Shown: piece by piece, positions 8,687 to 16,632 of the stretch | How the letters are laid out: the number at the start of each line of letters is the position of its first letter | Position numbering within the stretch: the first letter of the stretch is position 1 | Assembly (NCBI RefSeq): GCF_000280495.2 | Contig: NZ_CP018016.1 | Span: 2,728,001-2,792,000 of the forward strand | Origin: Kosakonia radicincitans DSM 16656 | GTDB lineage: Bacteria > Pseudomonadota > Gammaproteobacteria > Enterobacterales > Enterobacteriaceae | DNA: 64,000 nucleotides | Direction of reading: 5' to 3' | Program-made: the position numbers and the translations under genes | Notes under the pieces: generated by a model | Databases searched by the model: none | The model's input: the letters and a program-made list of their open reading frames with translations, nothing else | What the model was told of the DNA's origin: nothing

Positions 8687-9883
8687 TTATGGGCGTTTAC
8701 CGAATTCACAGCTGGTTTGCGTCCACGCGCGGGCCTGTTCGCTGATGCTGAAACCAAGACCGTGGCGGTCAGAGACGTACATACGCCCATCGCGCAGTTC
8801 AAGCTGCTCGTTAAATAGCGGATTCAGCCATTCGAAGTGCTCCAGCCACGGCTCCAGCGGATAAGCGGCAGAAAGGTGCAGGTGAACTTCCATAGCAAAG
8901 TGCGGCGCCAGTTTGCGGCCATGTTTGGCGGCCAGATCCATGATCTTCAGGAAGGGTGAAATCCCGCCGACGCGTGGCGCATCTGGCTGCACGAAGTCGC
9001 TGGCGTTGCCAAGGATAAGCTGTTCGTGTTCGCGAAAGCTGGTCAGCATTTCGCCGGTGGCGATTGGCGTATCCAGAGCGGCAGCGAGCTGGGCATGGCC
9101 TTCGACGTCATAAGCATCCAGCGGTTCTTCAATCCAGATCAAATTGAATTTTTCCATCTGGCGGCCCATGCGAATCGCGGTTTCGCGATCCCACTGCTGA
9201 TTGGCATCAACCATCAGCGGGAAATCATCGCCCAGCGCTTCGCGCACGGCTGTCAGGCGGCGGATATCCTCTTTGGTATCCGGCTGGCCGACCTTAATTT
9301 TGATGCCGCCGATGCCGTTTTCACGGGAAATAATCACATTTTTCAGCACCTGATCCAGCGGGGTATGCAGGAAGCCGCCGGAGGTGTTGTAGCACTGCAC
9401 CGAGTCGCGGTGCGCGCCCAGCAGTTTCGCCAGCGGCAGACCTGCACGTTTGGCTTTCATATCCCACAATGCAATATCGATAGGGGAGATGGCCTGCACC
9501 GCCATCCCGCTGCGGCCAACCGATGCGCCTGCCCACAGCAGTTTGGTATAGATTTTGTCGATATCGTTCGGATCTTCGCCCAGCAGGTTATCGGCAATCT
9601 CTTTGGCGTGCGCATAGATCCCCTGACCCCCGGCGCGTTTGGAGTAGCTGAAGCCGACACCCTCAAAACCATCACGACTGCGGATCTCCGCAATGATGAT
9701 CGCCACCTCAGTCAGCGGCTTTTGGCGGCCGGTGAGGACTTTCGCATCGCTTACTGGCGTCGCCAGCGGCAGGAAGGCGAGGGAGAGTTTTACCCACGCA
9801 ATACGATCGCCGGTTTCAGCGGCGGTTTTTGCCCCTGCGGCTTTGGCATAGGTCACGGCATCGGAATTCGCACTTACGGTCAT
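8687..9883 (-). CDS. L-talarate/galactarate dehydratase (enolase superfamily)
   Basis: A 398-residue mandelate-racemase-type enolase that dehydrates L-talarate and galactarate to 5-keto-4-deoxy-glucarate. All catalytic residues known for the Salmonella enzyme are present at identical numbering: Lys195 and Lys197 (KIKV), metal ligands Asp226, Glu252 and Glu278, and His328 (APHF). The whole protein reads as a close orthologue of Salmonella STM3697. The start at 9883 was chosen because the Salmonella enzyme begins there and AGGAG precedes it; an in-frame ATG 39 bases upstream falls in the operator region. It forms an operon with the downstream permease and is likely controlled by the divergent LacI-type regulator. 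Confidence 0.95.
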   Translation of the reverse strand: MTVSANSDAVTYAKAAGAKTAAETGDRIAWVKLSLAFLPLATPVSDAKVLTGRQKPLTEVAIIIAEIRSRDGFEGVGFSYSKRAGGQGIYAHAKEIADNLLGEDPNDIDKIYTKLLWAGASVGRSGMAVQAISPIDIALWDMKAKRAGLPLAKLLGAHRDSVQCYNTSGGFLHTPLDQVLKNVIISRENGIGGIKIKVGQPDTKEDIRRLTAVREALGDDFPLMVDANQQWDRETAIRMGRQMEKFNLIWIEEPLDAYDVEGHAQLAAALDTPIATGEMLTSFREHEQLILGNASDFVQPDAPRVGGISPFLKIMDLAAKHGRKLAPHFAMEVHLHLSAAYPLEPWLEHFEWLNPLFNEQLELRDGRMYVSDRHGLGFSISEQARAWTQTSCEFGKRP

Positions 9884-9906
9884 GATTAGCTCCTGTGAAC
9901 AACATA

Positions 9907-9924
9907 ATGTTTGCGCTAACATTT
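9907..9924. promoter_or_regulatory. LacI-family operator dyad
   Basis: AATGTTTGCGCTAACATT is an 18-base palindrome with only one mismatched pair and a central CG, the classic LacI/GntR-type operator shape. It lies 24-41 bases upstream of the dehydratase start, in its probable promoter or leader. Confidence 0.65.
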
Positions 9925-9967
9925 GTAGATCCGCAACAAATATATGACCAGAGAAATGGTGTGATTA

Positions 9968-9983
9968 TGTACAATCGATCACA
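9968..9983. promoter_or_regulatory. Possible CRP site
   Basis: TGTAC-N6-TCACA matches the CRP consensus TGTGA-N6-TCACA at 8 of 10 key bases. Its place between a sugar-acid operon and its regulator fits catabolite control. It is a motif match only. Confidence 0.4.
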
Positions 9984-10060
9984 AATAATGGTGCCAAAGG
10001 AGATGTTATTGTGAATAACTTCGCATTTAATAGTCGCAGGCAGAGTGGTTGCCCTATAAA

Positions 10061-10074
10061 TGATAGCGTTAACA
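10061..10074. promoter_or_regulatory. Second, weaker LacI-type operator
   Basis: TGATAGCGTTAACA is an imperfect dyad with five of seven pairs. Its right half (CGTTAACA) resembles the operator at 9907-9924, about 150 bases away. Two sites at this spacing could allow looping and autoregulation. Confidence 0.4.
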
Positions 10075-10186
10075 TAAAAAGTATAAAATGCCTGCTAACG
10101 CACTGATTTCTGAGGAGCGGCGGCAATGATGGGAGAAATGCGTATAATACAACGCGAGAATCATAAAAACGCTGAATGCTCTGTGA

Positions 10187-11206
10187 GTGAACATGTCGAA
10201 AACATCTCGTTCTGTCCCACCGCGTGCGCCCACGCTGGAAGATGTAGCCCGTGCCGCTGGCTTGTCATCCATGACCGTAAGTAGGGCGCTTAACACGCCG
10301 CAACTGGTACGTCCCAAAACGGTAGAAAAGGTTATCGCGGCGGTCAAAGCAACGGGGTATATCCCCAATGCGTTGGCCGGTGGGCTGGCCTCGCGGCGCA
10401 GTAAATTAATCGCCGTGGTGGTGCCGCAAATTAACAACAACATGTTCGTCGACACGATTCAGGCCATCAGCGATGAGCTGGCAGTGCGCGGTTACCATAT
10501 GTTGCTCTGCGTTGCCGGATACACGCAACAAACCGAAGCCGATCTGGTTGCCGCGCTGCTTTCGCGCCGCCCGGACGGTATCGTTCTGACCGGGATTCAT
10601 CACTCGACAGATCTGAAAAAAGTGCTCCTCAATGCCAACGTACCGGTAGTGGAAATCTGGGATTTAACCCCGACGCCGCTGGATATGCTGGTGGGCTTCT
10701 CCCACGAGAAAGTCGGCCAGGCAACGGCCGAGTATCTGCTGCGTAAAGGCTATCGCCGTCCTGGTTTGCTGTGGACAGTGGACAAACGCGCCGCGCAGCG
10801 TAAAGCCGGGTTGCGCGAAGTGCTGGAACGTAATGGCATCAGCGAACCGGGCAGCGTCGATGTGGCTTTACCAGCGCGATTCACCTCGGGGCGCCAGGGG
10901 CTGGCGCAGCTACTGGAGCAGGGCGATTTCGATGTGATTGTTTGCAGCTCCGACACGCTGGCGCAGGGCGCAATCATTGAAGCGCAGTCGCGTGGTTTAC
11001 AGGTGCCGCGCGATCTGGCGGTGATTGGCTTTGGCGATCTCGATTTTGCCGCCGGAAATCAGCCTGCCATTACCACGGTCAGCGTCGATCGGCAAATTAT
11101 TGGTCAGCGGGCGGCAACGATGCTGGCCGATCGTATCGAAGGATGCGAGGTTGACGCGCCTATTGTTGATATTGGCTTCCATTTTGTGGAACGGGAATCC
11201 GCATAA
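10187..11206 (+). CDS. LacI/GntR-type transcriptional regulator
   Basis: A 339-residue repressor with an N-terminal LacI helix-turn-helix (TLEDVARAAGLSSMTVSRAL, residues about 16-35), the hinge helix NALAGGLASRRS, and a periplasmic-binding-protein-like sensor domain. The domain texture resembles gluconate/idonate regulators (GntR, IdnR). Two starts are possible: GTG at 10187 and ATG at 10193, two codons apart; neither has a strong ribosome site. It is transcribed divergently from the talarate/galactarate operon, with two operator-like dyads in the gap, so it probably represses that operon and itself. The downstream P-loop gene begins 4 bases after its stop. Confidence 0.88.
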   Translation: MNMSKTSRSVPPRAPTLEDVARAAGLSSMTVSRALNTPQLVRPKTVEKVIAAVKATGYIPNALAGGLASRRSKLIAVVVPQINNNMFVDTIQAISDELAVRGYHMLLCVAGYTQQTEADLVAALLSRRPDGIVLTGIHHSTDLKKVLLNANVPVVEIWDLTPTPLDMLVGFSHEKVGQATAEYLLRKGYRRPGLLWTVDKRAAQRKAGLREVLERNGISEPGSVDVALPARFTSGRQGLAQLLEQGDFDVIVCSSDTLAQGAIIEAQSRGLQVPRDLAVIGFGDLDFAAGNQPAITTVSVDRQIIGQRAATMLADRIEGCEVDAPIVDIGFHFVERESA

Positions 11207-11210
11207 CTCC

Positions 11211-11738
11211 ATGAAAATTAATGTCATCGGCACCAGCGGCAGCGGAAAATCAACGCTGGCGAAACGCATCGCCGCAAAGCTTAATTTGCCCTATATCGAA
11301 ATGGACAGACTTTACTGGCGGGCCAACTGGCAGGGAACGCCGGATGAGGAACTGTATTCCTGCCTGGAACAGTTACTGGCACAGCCGGGCTGGGTACTCG
11401 ATGGCAACTACAATCGCAGCCGGGATATAAAATGGCGGCATGTCGATCTTGTCGTGTGGGTTGATTACGGTTTCTGGCGCACGATGCGTCAGGCGGTATT
11501 GCGCGCAGCGCGCCGTGCCTGGCATAAACAGGAGCTATGGCCGGGCACCGGAAACTGTGAAAGTTTCCGCCGCTCATTCTTCAGCCGCAAGTCGATCATT
11601 CTCTGGACGATAAAAACGTGGCGCGCGAATCGCCAGCGTTACGCGCAGGATATGGCGGACCCGCGCTACCAGCATCTGCGTTTTGTGCGTCTTACCAGCC
11701 CACAGCAGGCTGACGAATTTCTCGCCACTTTGACCTAA
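11211..11738 (+). CDS. Adenylate-kinase-like P-loop protein (FlaR/topology-modulation type)
   Basis: A 175-residue nucleoside-kinase-like protein. The P-loop GTSGSGKST is at residues 7-15, followed by the acidic IEMDRLYW segment and the WVLDGNY strand usual in the DNA topology modulation/FlaR family. The ATG at 11211 starts four bases after the regulator's stop, so the two genes are cotranscribed. A longer in-frame start at 11025 lies inside the regulator gene and is rejected. The physiological substrate of this family is unknown; kinase fold only. Confidence 0.75.
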   Translation: MKINVIGTSGSGKSTLAKRIAAKLNLPYIEMDRLYWRANWQGTPDEELYSCLEQLLAQPGWVLDGNYNRSRDIKWRHVDLVVWVDYGFWRTMRQAVLRAARRAWHKQELWPGTGNCESFRRSFFSRKSIILWTIKTWRANRQRYAQDMADPRYQHLRFVRLTSPQQADEFLATLT

Positions 11739-11769
11739 AATTAGGGCTTATCCTCTGTAAGGAGCCCTT

Positions 11770-12390
11770 ATGATCACTGTTTATGGTGTCCCCGGCTGGG
11801 GATCGGCGCTAAGTGAAGTGATGTTGACGCTGGCGGAAATCCCTTATCGCTTTGTCAACGTCGACGGCTTTGACCAGCCTGGCGCCCGACAGGAGATGTT
11901 GAAAAAACTTAACCCGCTGGGCCAGGTGCCGACACTGCAACTTGACGACGGCAGCATTATGACCGAATCGGCTGCCGTGGCGTTGATGATCCTCGACCAG
12001 CGCCCGGATTTAGCGCCGCCTGTCGGCACGCCGGAAAGGCAACAATTCTGGCGATTACTGGTATGGCTGGTCGCCAATGTTTATCCCACATTTACCTACG
12101 CAGATTACCCGGAACGCTGGGCCAGCGACGCGCCGGAACAATTACAGGAAAACTGCAAGGCATACCGCAAGTCGCTCTATTTGTGGCTGGAGAGCCAGCT
12201 AAAAGCCGCACCATATGCGTTTGGCGAATCATTGACGTTGCTCGATATCTATATCTGCGTGATGCGAACCTGGGGACCGCGGCACGCGTGGTTTAAGGAA
12301 CATACGCCGAAATTCAGCGCCATTGCCGATGCGGTTTGTCGTGTACCCGCCCTTCAGGAGGTACTGCGAAATAATGACATCATGACATAA
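11770..12390 (+). CDS. Glutathione S-transferase family protein
   Basis: A 206-residue cytosolic GST. The thioredoxin-like N-terminal domain (residues 1-80) opens with ITVYGVPGWGSAL and carries PLGQVPTLQLDDGSIMTESAAV, which contains the cis-Pro and the Glu-Ser glutathione-binding pair. The helical C-terminal domain (about 90-206) contains the SLTLLDIYICVM capping motif. A GGAG site precedes the ATG. The partner and substrate are unknown; it stands as its own unit ending at the hairpin terminator at 12457. Confidence 0.85.
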   Translation: MITVYGVPGWGSALSEVMLTLAEIPYRFVNVDGFDQPGARQEMLKKLNPLGQVPTLQLDDGSIMTESAAVALMILDQRPDLAPPVGTPERQQFWRLLVWLVANVYPTFTYADYPERWASDAPEQLQENCKAYRKSLYLWLESQLKAAPYAFGESLTLLDIYICVMRTWGPRHAWFKEHTPKFSAIADAVCRVPALQEVLRNNDIMT

Positions 12391-12456
12391 CGGATTATTG
12401 CTGGGTATTTAAATATTCTTAGAACATCATATAAATTGAAAATCTATATAAGATGA

Positions 12457-12491
12457 AGGGGCGAAAAATAAATTGATATCGCCCCTTTTCT
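12457..12491 (+). terminator. Rho-independent terminator after the GST gene
   Basis: AGGGGCGA (12457-12464) and TCGCCCCT (12479-12486) form a perfect eight-pair stem with a 14-base loop, followed by TTTTC. Confidence 0.65.
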
Positions 12492-12587
12492 GTGAGACAA
12501 CTCCTACCGGGACGACGTCCATAGATAATATTTCCGGATGGCAATAAAAGATGGAAATATCATATTAACATTAACGGGATGATAGTA

Positions 12588-13244
12588 ATGGAATATATTC
12601 ATTCGTATCTGGTCGGTGGTTCGTGGTTTACTCTGGGTGATAGCATAACAGAACGCGGATGGTATCAGCCTATTGTCGCCAAAAATCTGGGGCTTGCTGA
12701 GTGGACAAACTATGGTATTGGCGGAACTTGTATTGCACAGAAAAACCAACATGATAATACCGCGATGTGTTTACGATATAACCAGATGGGGGAGAACCCC
12801 GATTTGATTACCATCTGGGGTGGAGGAAATGACTTTGGTTTTAACTTCGGTTCCGAGGGCGGTACAGAAATAGGAAAAATCAAAGATAATACGCCATTGA
12901 CATTTTATGGCGCGATGAATTTATTACTGGCCAGCGTCATTAAAAAATATCCGTTAGCGCGCGTCGGATTCATTGTCACCACGCCGGTTTCCTTTGCCCG
13001 TGGCAGAGATCAAAAGAATGCTAAAGGATATTATCTTACCGATTACTGCCACGTTTGCCGTGAGATGTGTGAGCAATACTCTATTCCTTATCTGGACTTA
13101 CAAAAGAATTCCGGCTTCAACGAACTCAACATGAATATTATGACCAGCAACACCGCTGGAACGGTTTCCGACGGGCTGCACCCTTCAAAATTAGGCATGG
13201 AAAGGTTAGCGAGTAAAATCACGCATTTTATCTTATCGCTTTAG
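12588..13244 (+). CDS. SGNH/GDSL hydrolase
   Basis: A 218-residue SGNH esterase. Block I is TLGDSITERGW (nucleophile Ser), block III is WGGGNDFGF (GxND), and the catalytic Asp/His are in DGLHPSKLG near the C-terminus. No signal peptide is visible. The start at 12588 has GGGA eight bases upstream; an ATG at 12579 in frame would add three residues. It is followed after 11 bases by a membrane acyltransferase. In OafA-type proteins these two activities are fused and O-acetylate surface glycans, so this pair may be a split version. The gene and its neighbour are more AT-rich than the flanking core genes, suggesting transfer. Confidence 0.8.
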   Translation: MEYIHSYLVGGSWFTLGDSITERGWYQPIVAKNLGLAEWTNYGIGGTCIAQKNQHDNTAMCLRYNQMGENPDLITIWGGGNDFGFNFGSEGGTEIGKIKDNTPLTFYGAMNLLLASVIKKYPLARVGFIVTTPVSFARGRDQKNAKGYYLTDYCHVCREMCEQYSIPYLDLQKNSGFNELNMNIMTSNTAGTVSDGLHPSKLGMERLASKITHFILSL

Positions 13245-13255
13245 GAGAGCCAGCA

Positions 13256-14299
13256 ATGCGGATTGCAACCATTGATATTCTGAAGATATTGTCGATCTTC
13301 TTCGTGGTAATGGCACACACCACGCTCTTTTTTCTCAATCGCAATGGTAATGATGTCATATTATGTTTTTTAAGGCAGGCTGGGTTACTTGGCGTATCGC
13401 TATTTTTCGTGTGTAGCGGCTATTTCTTATTAAATAACAAACATGAAAACCAGGCGAATTATGTCATTGGCAAGATCAAAGGCATCGTTGTCGTGCTGGT
13501 TTTCTGGCTGTTATTTTATTATGTTTATGACAACGAGTTTATCAGCAGATTTACCGATATTCCGGATATCGGTTTCCTCAACTATCTCAATGTCAGTAAT
13601 GCAAACACCGAAGCCACACCGCTGTGGTTTATCTTTGCCGTCATTCCGCTCTATGTGTTTACGCCGCTATTTCGATATTCTTTTAAAAAGGAGCATGCCA
13701 CAGAGATCCTGAAAATCCTCATTTTGATGGTGGTGATTTCTAACCTGACGTTAGTGAACGCATTGACCGGGGCTTACTTTTCCTTTGCCATTTTTCCGTT
13801 CAATTTGCTGATACCGTTTCAACCTGAAGGATTAATCTGCTTTTTGATTGGAGGTTATCTCGGATTGGTAAAGCCAGGCTTCAGGCCATTCGGCATTGCG
13901 CATTTAGCGTCATTGTTCGCGGCTATCGCGGCGCTAATTGCGCTGTCACTTATCTCCTCTCACGCCGGGATCGCTATTTTCTATGGTAAATTTTATAACT
14001 TACTGTTACTCACGGCGGCTGTAGGTCTGTTTATTTTTATGACCAGTTTGAACATTAACACCTCGCCAGCCTGGGTGAACCACCTCAGTGAAAACGTGCT
14101 GGGAATTTACCTCGTGCATAATATTTTTGTTATCGAGATACACAATGCATTTATTCATGAACGGCTGTTGCGCATGACAGGGATAACAGACACATATCTC
14201 TATATTTTGCTCTATTCGTTACTGGCTTTTCTTCTTTCTTACGGCCTTTGTACGCTGCTCAAGCGCACACGGGTAACGGCCAGACTGGTCACACTTTGA
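13256..14299 (+). CDS. Acyltransferase-3 family membrane protein
   Basis: A 347-residue integral membrane protein of the acyltransferase-3 (OafA/WecH) family, with about ten hydrophobic segments. The N-terminal RIATIDILKILSIFFVVMAHT carries the conserved His of helix 1, and FFVCSGYFLL matches the family's helix 2 motif. GGAGAG precedes the ATG. These enzymes move acyl groups, usually acetyl, across the inner membrane onto polysaccharides or lipids. It forms a two-gene unit with the upstream SGNH hydrolase. The acceptor molecule is unknown. Confidence 0.85.
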   Translation: MRIATIDILKILSIFFVVMAHTTLFFLNRNGNDVILCFLRQAGLLGVSLFFVCSGYFLLNNKHENQANYVIGKIKGIVVVLVFWLLFYYVYDNEFISRFTDIPDIGFLNYLNVSNANTEATPLWFIFAVIPLYVFTPLFRYSFKKEHATEILKILILMVVISNLTLVNALTGAYFSFAIFPFNLLIPFQPEGLICFLIGGYLGLVKPGFRPFGIAHLASLFAAIAALIALSLISSHAGIAIFYGKFYNLLLLTAAVGLFIFMTSLNINTSPAWVNHLSENVLGIYLVHNIFVIEIHNAFIHERLLRMTGITDTYLYILLYSLLAFLLSYGLCTLLKRTRVTARLVTL

Positions 14300-14347
14300 T
14301 AACGTGTTGTGCTACTGTGACACTCTCTTGAAAACGAGGAGTTTGCT

Positions 14348-14578
14348 ATGCCGCACGTTGATATCAAATGTTTTCCCCGCGATCTGAACGATGAGCAGAA
14401 AACCGCTCTGGCAGAGGATATTGCCGCAGTGATTATGCGTCATCTGAACAGCAAAGAGAGTTCCATCAGCGTTGCGCTGAATGAATACGCGCCGGAAGAG
14501 TGGAAAGCGCAGGTCTGGGATACGGAAATTGCTCCGCAAATGGAGCAATTGATTAAAAAACCGGGCTACAGTATGTAA
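14348..14578 (+). CDS. pptA: Tautomerase PptA
   Basis: A 76-residue 4-oxalocrotonate-tautomerase-fold protein whose catalytic N-terminal Pro1 is exposed after Met removal ([13 protein letters not shown]). The sequence runs as a close orthologue of E. coli PptA (YdcE), with [10 protein letters not shown] in the middle and the shared C-terminus IKKPGYSM. It catalyses keto-enol tautomerisation of phenylpyruvate-like compounds in vitro; the natural substrate is unknown. ACGAGGAG lies seven bases upstream of the ATG. It is a single-gene unit with its own terminator. Confidence 0.93.
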   Translation: MPHVDIKCFPRDLNDEQKTALAEDIAAVIMRHLNSKESSISVALNEYAPEEWKAQVWDTEIAPQMEQLIKKPGYSM

Positions 14579-14587
14579 AACGCGGCT

Positions 14588-14616
14588 GCCCACATCACCT
14601 GTGTGGGCTTTTTTCT
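14588..14616 (+). terminator. Rho-independent terminator after pptA
   Basis: GCCCACA (14588-14594) pairs with TGTGGGC (14602-14608), followed by six Ts. Confidence 0.8.
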
Positions 14617-15357
14617 TATCCATCATGAGTTATCTCCATTTCTGTTATTGCATTTTTTGTATAGTTCCCCGCCGATGATTGCCTGTGGGATATCTGCATA
14701 TTCGCCAGTACATCACTGACAAAGAGATACCCGTGAAAACCTGTTCTATTGTTGCCCTTCCTGCGGATGGTATTGCCCGGAAGTGATTTCCGCTGGCGTT
14801 CACGTACTACATGCTCTGGCAAAACGGCAGGGCGATATTGAAGCAAGGCGACCACACACGAGGTTACCGGGGCGGTTATTCACGCCATAGCCCGAAGCTA
14901 ATTAATTATTCCTGATGATAATGCGCCCGCGCTGACGCATTATTTATATGTATTCATATTTTTTATTAATAGCCATTTTTATTATACACCTCGCATTTAT
15001 TTTATTACGTCTTTCAGCAATTTAGGAACTTTCATATTTGCAAGTTGTCTATCAAAAATATAAAGTTCCCCTGAATCTATGCCAGGTTGATTAACTTTAT
15101 AATGACTATGGCGAAAACATATATTGAGCATTTATATTTGCCGTTCACATACGTTAGCAGCAAATAGAACCCGGACAATATCTGTTATCATTTAAATTGT
15201 GCTTGCCACCTTCAATATTATTAATGTCGAATCTTGCATGTGATTGTTTTTGTTAAAACAATATCACGTAATTATTTTCTTTGTGAATGTATTTTTATTT
15301 AGTGATAAACAGCAACTAAATAAGACCCGATAAAATATCCCACTAAGGAGGGGGGTA
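14617..15357. other. AT-rich 740-base intergenic region upstream of the microcin export operon
   Basis: No convincing gene is present. Bases 14700-14890 have the composition of coding DNA and may be the remains of a lost gene, but no frame is recognisable. An inverted repeat, ATAATGCG/CGCATTAT with a ten-base loop, lies at 14918-14943. Bases 15000-15340 are strongly AT-rich and must hold the promoter of the export operon, although no single promoter stands out. The very strong ribosome site AAGGAGGGGGG at 15345-15355 belongs to the next gene. Confidence 0.5.
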
Positions 15358-16632
15358 ATGTTTAGAAAGGAAGCACTTGAAAACCGAAAAATGAGATGGC
15401 GCGGACGCGCAATACTACTGCCTGGCGTCCCGCTCTGGCTCATTATTATGTTCTGCGTCTGCTTTCTGGCCGCTTTTCTGACCTTTGTAATTGATGGCAC
15501 ATATATGCGCAGGGTAAACGTCAGTGGAGAAATTACCACCTGGCCTCGCCCTGTTACCATTTATTCAAATGCTCAGGGGTTTATTGTTAAATCCTATGTT
15601 ACGGAAGGGCAAAAAATAAAAAAAGGCGATCCGGTATACCTGATTGATGTCAGCCGAAGCACCCATAGCGGCGTGGTCAGTGATAATCAGCGCAATGATA
15701 TCGAGCAACAAATCACCCGCGTGGAAAATATTATCGCCGGGTTACAGGAGAGTAAAAATGCCACGCTGAAAACGCTTGAGAAGCAAAAGCAGCAATATAG
15801 CGAAGCGCTTAAATTTTCGACCGCCGTTATTCGCCGGGCAGAAGAGGGCGTTAAATTGATGAAAGAGAACATGGAAAATTATCGTCGTTATCAGGCCCGG
15901 GGTCTTATCACCAAGGATCAGCTTACGAACCATGTGACGCTCTATTATCAGCAGCAGAATGACCTGTTAGGTCTGCGCAGCCAGAGTGAACAAAATGCGC
16001 TGCAAGTGACCAGCCTCGAGAGTGAAATTCAGACGCAGGCGGCAGATTTCGACAATCGTATTTACCAGATGGAACTTCAGCGTTACGACCTGCAAAAAGA
16101 GCGTCTGAATGCTGATATCAGCGGTGATGTGATTGTGCGGGCAACGTCTGACGGCAAAATCGATTCCCTGAGCGTCACTGCCGGGCAAATGGTGAATGCC
16201 GGCGACAGTCTGTTGCAGATTATCCCCGAATCTATCGATCACCATTTACTGGTGGCCTGGGTGCCAAACGACGCGACGCCGTATATCGCCGTCGGCGACA
16301 AAGTCAATCTCCGCTATGAAGCTTTTCCTGCCGAAAAATTCGGCCAGTTTTCGGCAACCATCAGTCAGATATCGAAAACACCGGCTTCAACACAGGAAAT
16401 GATGACTTATCCTGGAGCACCAAAAAATCTCCAGGGTACATCGATCCCTTATTACAAAGTCGTTATTAAACCCGATCGCGAAGTGGTGGAGTACGACGGA
16501 AAACGTATTTCTCTGGAAAATGGCATGAAGGCGCAGAGCACGCTGTTTCTCGAAAAAAGAAGAATTTATCAATGGATGCTTTCCCCGTTCTACGACATGA
16601 AGCACAGCGCAACAGGACCTGTAAATGAGTAA
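15358..16632 (+). CDS. mchE: Microcin export periplasmic adaptor, CvaA/MchE (HlyD) family
   Basis: A 424-residue membrane-fusion protein that links an inner-membrane ABC exporter to TolC. It has one N-terminal membrane helix (residues about 23-46), a biotinyl-lipoyl-like half motif around residues 70-95, a long coiled coil (about 108-245), the second lipoyl half (about 255-285) and a beta-barrel domain. It closely resembles CvaA of colicin V and MchE of microcin H47 throughout, including the starting [12 protein letters not shown] and the ending [16 protein letters not shown]. The ribosome site AAGGAGGGGGG is unusually strong. It overlaps the transporter gene by 8 bases. Together with TolC they would secrete the small double-glycine precursors encoded next. 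Confidence 0.93.
   Translation: MFRKEALENRKMRWRGRAILLPGVPLWLIIMFCVCFLAAFLTFVIDGTYMRRVNVSGEITTWPRPVTIYSNAQGFIVKSYVTEGQKIKKGDPVYLIDVSRSTHSGVVSDNQRNDIEQQITRVENIIAGLQESKNATLKTLEKQKQQYSEALKFSTAVIRRAEEGVKLMKENMENYRRYQARGLITKDQLTNHVTLYYQQQNDLLGLRSQSEQNALQVTSLESEIQTQAADFDNRIYQMELQRYDLQKERLNADISGDVIVRATSDGKIDSLSVTAGQMVNAGDSLLQIIPESIDHHLLVAWVPNDATPYIAVGDKVNLRYEAFPAEKFGQFSATISQISKTPASTQEMMTYPGAPKNLQGTSIPYYKVVIKPDREVVEYDGKRISLENGMKAQSTLFLEKRRIYQWMLSPFYDMKHSATGPVNE

Noticed and set aside
9961..9983. TGTGA at 9960-9964 paired with TCACA at 9979-9983 as a CRP site
   Set aside because: The 14-base spacing is wrong; only the TGTAC-N6-TCACA reading has the right geometry.
14616..14855. Minus-strand 79-codon frame after pptA
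   Set aside because: It has no recognisable protein character, overlaps the pptA terminator and lacks a ribosome site.
15000..15340. A Fur box controlling the microcin-like operon
   Set aside because: AT-rich GATAAT-like pieces occur, but no 19-base dyad close to the consensus was found.
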